64,000 nt of DNA from positions 1 through 64,000 of the forward strand of contig CBINFS010000005.1 of assembly GCA_966250015.1 (NCBI GenBank), in the 5' to 3' direction. The position numbers and the translations under genes are program-made. Of this stretch, positions 60,731 to 64,000 are shown in pieces. Source of the DNA: CBINFS01 sp966250015 (lineage in GTDB: Bacteria; Bacteroidota; Rhodothermia; Rhodothermales; DASSAV01). The notes under the pieces are model-generated. The model was not told where the DNA came from, made no database searches, and worked only from the letters and a program-made list of their open reading frames with translations. The stretch's first letter is position 1; the number at the start of each line of letters is the position of its first letter.

Positions 60731-61669
60731 ATGCTTTATAACCGCGTACTCATCACCGGCGCCAACGGCTTGCTTGGTCAGGAGCTCGTTAGGTTGATGA
60801 GCCGTTTTGCGGAATACGACGTCCTTGCCACAGCCAGGGACCCCGCCCCCCGTTTTTCGGATGCATCGTGTGGATACGTTCCGCTCGACGTGACGTCATC
60901 TCAGGACGTCCGGCTCATCTTTCAGGACTTCGCCCCAGACGTCGTGATCAACTGCGCGGCCATGACGCAGGTGGACCAGTGCGAGGTGAATCGGGAAGAA
61001 TGCTGGAAGGTAAACGTCGACGCGGTCGAGTGTCTGGCCAAAAACTGCCAGGCTACCGGGGCGCGCATGATCCAGGTGTCGAGCGACTTCGTTTTCGACG
61101 GGTTGGACGGGCCGTACGCTGAAGACGCGAGACCCAATCCGATCAGTTTCTACGGTAAGTCGAAGCTCGCCGCAGAAAACGTAACCCGAAGCGCCGGGCT
61201 CGATAAATGGGGTATTGCCCGAACCGTCCTCGTCTTCGGCACCGGTAACGGGCTAACACGATCCAATTTTGCCCGGTGGGTCATCGACAACCTGATCGAA
61301 GGACGGCCCATCGAGGTCGTAAACGATCAGTGGCGTACCCCGACGTACGCACCCGATCTCGCTGCCGGAATCGAACGTATGGTTCGATACAACAAAACGG
61401 GTCTTTACCACATTTCCGGCCGTGAATGGCTTACGGTATACGACTTCGCCCGGACGATAGCGGAGGTGTGTGACCTCGATGCTTCCCTGATCCATCCAAC
61501 GGATGCGAGCCGTTTCCGCCAAACCGCGCAACGCCCCGCCCGGACGGGATTCATCATTCTCAAAGCGGAAACGGAGCTCGGGTATAAGCCACAACCGCTT
61601 CGCCAGGCCATCCGTGCGCTCGGCGCGAGGCTTGGTCTCACGATCCCCGTCCGTGAAAGAGAAAATTAG
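60731..61669 (+). CDS. dTDP-4-dehydrorhamnose reductase-like SDR
   Basis: A 312-aa extended SDR of the RmlD family. The NADP motif is LITGANGLLGQELVRLM (about 6-22), and the active-site motifs are SSDFVFDG and YGKSKLAAE (Tyr and Lys separated by three residues). The C-terminal half, with GLYHISGREWLTVYDFARTIAEVC, resembles RmlD and StrL. It may reduce dTDP-4-keto-6-deoxy sugars or act on another substrate, e.g. the S-adenosylmethionine-synthase beta-subunit-like group. No other rml genes are adjacent. serS follows 112 bp later. Confidence 0.78.
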   Translation: MLYNRVLITGANGLLGQELVRLMSRFAEYDVLATARDPAPRFSDASCGYVPLDVTSSQDVRLIFQDFAPDVVINCAAMTQVDQCEVNREECWKVNVDAVECLAKNCQATGARMIQVSSDFVFDGLDGPYAEDARPNPISFYGKSKLAAENVTRSAGLDKWGIARTVLVFGTGNGLTRSNFARWVIDNLIEGRPIEVVNDQWRTPTYAPDLAAGIERMVRYNKTGLYHISGREWLTVYDFARTIAEVCDLDASLIHPTDASRFRQTAQRPARTGFIILKAETELGYKPQPLRQAIRALGARLGLTIPVREREN

Positions 61670-61781
61670 CATTGTTTTTTGCCACTTCTCCGCCTCATTC
61701 GTCGTAGCTTAAGCCTCTTCTAAAAGGGCCGGTTGGCAGAAACGCATCCGGCGCGGGACAAAGGCATCATTTTACCTCGAC

Positions 61782-63062
61782 ATGCTCGACTTACAGATTA
61801 TCAGGGAAGACCCGGAACGGGTTAAAAAAGCAATACAGGACAAAAATACGGGCGATCCGCAGATCGTCGATCGACTGATACAGCTGGACGCCGAACGGCG
61901 TGAAGCCCTGACCGAGCTTCAGGTAGCACAGGCGCGGTCGAACGTCGTATCAAAGGAAATCGGCGCCCTCATGGGCCAGGGTAAAAAGCAGGAGGCGCAA
62001 GAGCGCATCGCCGAATCAGGAGAGCTGAAAGAAAAAATCAAGGTCCTGGGGGAGCGAGCCTCCAGGGCTGAGGCGCAGGTGCAGGAGCTTTTGCTCGAAA
62101 TACCCAACCTGCCCCATCCCAGCGTTCCCTATGGCCGGACGTCAGCCGATAACCAGGAGCTCTTCGTTGAAGGGGAAGCCCCCGAGTTCGACTTCGAGCC
62201 ACTGCCGCACTGGGAGCTCGCACTCAAACACGGGATCATCGATTTCGAGCGCGGCGCCAAGGTTACCGGCGCCGGTTTTCCGTTTTACATCGGTAAAGGC
62301 GCCCGCCTGCAACGCGCACTGATCAATTTCTTTCTCGACGTCGCTATTCAGGAAGGTGGATATACAGAAATCCAACCTCCCATCCTGATCAACGAGGACA
62401 GTGCGAGAGGGACTGGCCAGCTTCCGGACAAGGAAGACCTGATGTACGAGGTGACCCGTGACGGCTTCTATCTTGTCCCGACTGCCGAAGTGCCTGTTAC
62501 GAACTTCCATCGCGACGACATTCTCGACGAGGAGCAGCTTCCCGTCCGTTACTGCGCCTACACCCCCTGTTTCCGCAGGGAAGCCGGATCATATGGTAAG
62601 GACGTCCGCGGTTTGAACCGCCTGCACCAGTTCGACAAGGTCGAGCTCGTCCAGTACGTGCATCCGGAGAAGAGCTACGAGGCGCTGGAAACGATGGTTC
62701 AGGATGCGGAGCGTCCACTCCGGCTGCTGAACATGCGATACCGCCGTCTCCTGATGTGTACGGGCGACATGGGCTTTACCCAGGCGAAAAAGTACGACGT
62801 CGAGGTGTGGAGCGCAGGCCAGCAGCGCTGGCTCGAAGTCTCGTCAGTTTCCAATTTCGAGTCGTTCCAGGCGAGGCGCGCCGGCATCCGCTACCGGCCT
62901 GCCGACCGGTCCAAGCCGGTATACGTCCATACGCTCAACGGAAGCGGCCTCGCGCTGCCCCGCATGGTGGCCGCCATTCTCGAGAATGGACAGCAAAAGG
63001 ACGGATCGATCGTCATTCCGGTTGCCCTTCAGAGCTACACGGGTTTCAAGACGATCGGGTGA
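61782..63062 (+). CDS. serS: Serine--tRNA ligase
   Basis: This class II aminoacyl-tRNA synthetase charges tRNA-Ser and tRNA-Sec. It has 426 aa. The N-terminal coiled-coil arm (about 25-105) binds the long variable arm of tRNA-Ser. Motif 2 is PCFRREAGSYGKDVRGLNRLHQF and motif 3 is GSGLALPRMVAAILEN. The length and order are standard. The stop lies 9 bp from the stop of the oppositely oriented oxidoreductase. Start ATG at 61782. Confidence 0.96.
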   Translation: MLDLQIIREDPERVKKAIQDKNTGDPQIVDRLIQLDAERREALTELQVAQARSNVVSKEIGALMGQGKKQEAQERIAESGELKEKIKVLGERASRAEAQVQELLLEIPNLPHPSVPYGRTSADNQELFVEGEAPEFDFEPLPHWELALKHGIIDFERGAKVTGAGFPFYIGKGARLQRALINFFLDVAIQEGGYTEIQPPILINEDSARGTGQLPDKEDLMYEVTRDGFYLVPTAEVPVTNFHRDDILDEEQLPVRYCAYTPCFRREAGSYGKDVRGLNRLHQFDKVELVQYVHPEKSYEALETMVQDAERPLRLLNMRYRRLLMCTGDMGFTQAKKYDVEVWSAGQQRWLEVSSVSNFESFQARRAGIRYRPADRSKPVYVHTLNGSGLALPRMVAAILENGQQKDGSIVIPVALQSYTGFKTIG

Positions 63063-63071
63063 TCTCCTAAT

Positions 63072-64000
63072 CTACCGGTCGAAGTCCTTCAGCACGGTGC
63101 GGGCGGCGTGATATCCGCACATACCGTGTACGCCGCCTCCCGGCGGTGTCGATGACGAGCACAAATAAACCCCCTTGAGGGGAGTACGGTACGGATTGAG
63201 AAGGGGCACCGGGCGTGCGACGAGCTGAAGGAAATTCGCCCGTCCGCCATTCAGATCGCCGCCGATCATGTTGGCATTGTCCTGCTCGATCCGGCGCGGT
63301 CCGGTCGACGTCCGTGCCAGGACGTGGTCCCTGAACCCGGGAGCATACCGCTCGATCTGTCGCTCGATCCTTTCCGTCATGTCGACGTCGGAGCCGTGCG
63401 GCACGTGGCAGTACGCCCAGGCGGTATGCCGACCGGCAGGGGCACGTGAAGCGTCAAAAATGGAGTTTTGAGCAAGTAGAACGAATGGCCGCTCCGGAGG
63501 CCTTCCCTCTGTTACCTCCTGTTCGGACTGGCATATCTCTTCGTACGTCCCGCCGAGGTGGACGGTCGCTGCTCTCCTGCATTCAGCCGAACGCCAGGGT
63601 ATGGGACCTGAAAGCGCGTAGTCAACTTTGAAGGCGCCTGCCCCGTAGCGGTAACGCTTGAGCAACCGTTCGTACCAGCCCGGTAACCGCTCTCCGGCCA
63701 ACTGTAAAAACTGCCGGGGCGTGACGTCGAGCAGGCGTGCCTTGCGGGCGCCGAGTTCATCCAGGTCCGTGACGCGATGGTTCAGCCCTACGCTCCCGCC
63801 ACTGGCCTTCAGCAACCCCACGAGCGCATTCGTCAGCTCCCGCGCCCCTCCTTTAACCATCGGCCATCCGACCCGGTGCGCCAGGACACCCAGCACGAGG
63901 CCAATCGCAGCCGACGACGCCTCCCCTAAAGAGAGCAACGAGTGTGCGCCTAATCCGGCAAGAAGTGCCTTCGCACGCGTCGATTCGAAATTGGCATCCA
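63072..64000 (-). CDS. Phytoene-desaturase-like FAD-dependent oxidoreductase (partial)
   Basis: The frame is open to the window end, so the N-terminal FAD-binding motif is missing; 309 residues are visible. The visible part shows VKGGARELTNALVGLLKASGG and NHRVTDLDELGARKARLLDVTP, as in NAD(P)/FAD-dependent phytoene dehydrogenase-like proteins, and a C-terminal FAD motif VYLCSSSTPPGGGVHGMCGYHAA. Carotenoid desaturases and related retinol saturase-type proteins share this pattern. Substrate unknown. Transcribed toward serS, with only 9 bp between stops. Confidence 0.82.
   Translation of the reverse strand, partial: DANFESTRAKALLAGLGAHSLLSLGEASSAAIGLVLGVLAHRVGWPMVKGGARELTNALVGLLKASGGSVGLNHRVTDLDELGARKARLLDVTPRQFLQLAGERLPGWYERLLKRYRYGAGAFKVDYALSGPIPWRSAECRRAATVHLGGTYEEICQSEQEVTEGRPPERPFVLLAQNSIFDASRAPAGRHTAWAYCHVPHGSDVDMTERIERQIERYAPGFRDHVLARTSTGPRRIEQDNANMIGGDLNGGRANFLQLVARPVPLLNPYRTPLKGVYLCSSSTPPGGGVHGMCGYHAARTVLKDFDR

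Overview
The window looks like a moderately GC-rich chromosome segment from a Bacteroidota-related bacterium, most likely the Rhodothermia/Balneolia side of that group. The signs are a subtilase with a type IX secretion C-terminal domain, a bamA-ompH-ompH run, a bifunctional fucokinase/GDP-fucose pyrophosphorylase, an arginine operon built around the Bacteroidota-type acylornithine carbamoyltransferase, and few strong Shine-Dalgarno sites. It is almost entirely ordinary chromosome: I see no insertion sequence, prophage, CRISPR array or rRNA, and one tRNA (Leu-UAA).

Layout. 0-9.7 kb is mostly minus strand: a NarL-type response regulator, small proteins of unknown function, a lipoprotein/DUF2721 pair, tRNA-Leu with its terminator, a degenerate phosphoribosyltransferase, an overlapping zinc-dehydrogenase/SDR pair, a SRPBCC membrane protein and a P-loop kinase with a shortened aminoglycoside-phosphotransferase-like region. 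9.9-13.7 kb (plus) carries a dynamin-like GTPase and a Na/phosphate cotransporter followed by a PhoU-like protein. 13.8-27.7 kb (minus) holds a carbon-metabolism run (LarA-like racemase, 6-phosphogluconate dehydrogenase, PPi-type phosphofructokinase, HAD phosphatase), an M20 amidohydrolase, a VWA membrane protein with its partner, a T9SS subtilase, a two-domain cytidine deaminase and an FGGY pentulose kinase. 27.9-33.9 kb (plus) has a DUF4405 membrane protein, galactokinase, xylose isomerase, a lipoprotein, small unknowns, an epimerase and a DUF4126-like protein.

33.9-43.0 kb is the centrepiece: an arginine operon in the order argG, unknown P-loop gene, argC, argD, argF', argB, argE, argH. 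It is preceded by a near-consensus promoter, a 33-codon leader peptide with six Arg codons within eight codons, and mutually exclusive antiterminator and terminator structures. This reads as ribosome-mediated arginine attenuation. The operon has no recognisable argA or argJ. Its carbamoyltransferase carries Ala where acetylornithine enzymes have Glu, which suggests N-succinyl intermediates. The P-loop protein is a candidate for the missing first step or for a regulator.

43-56 kb (minus) has fkp, a YjbQ-family protein, surE and panB, then an envelope/isoprenoid run in transcription order dxr, rseP, uppS, bamA, ompH, ompH, ending at a strong terminator. 56-64 kb (plus) has a secreted TPR protein, a secreted amidotransferase-fold protein, an acyl-CoA thioesterase, a small outer-membrane-like protein, an RmlD-like reductase and serS. 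A minus-strand phytoene-desaturase-like oxidoreductase is cut by the window end.
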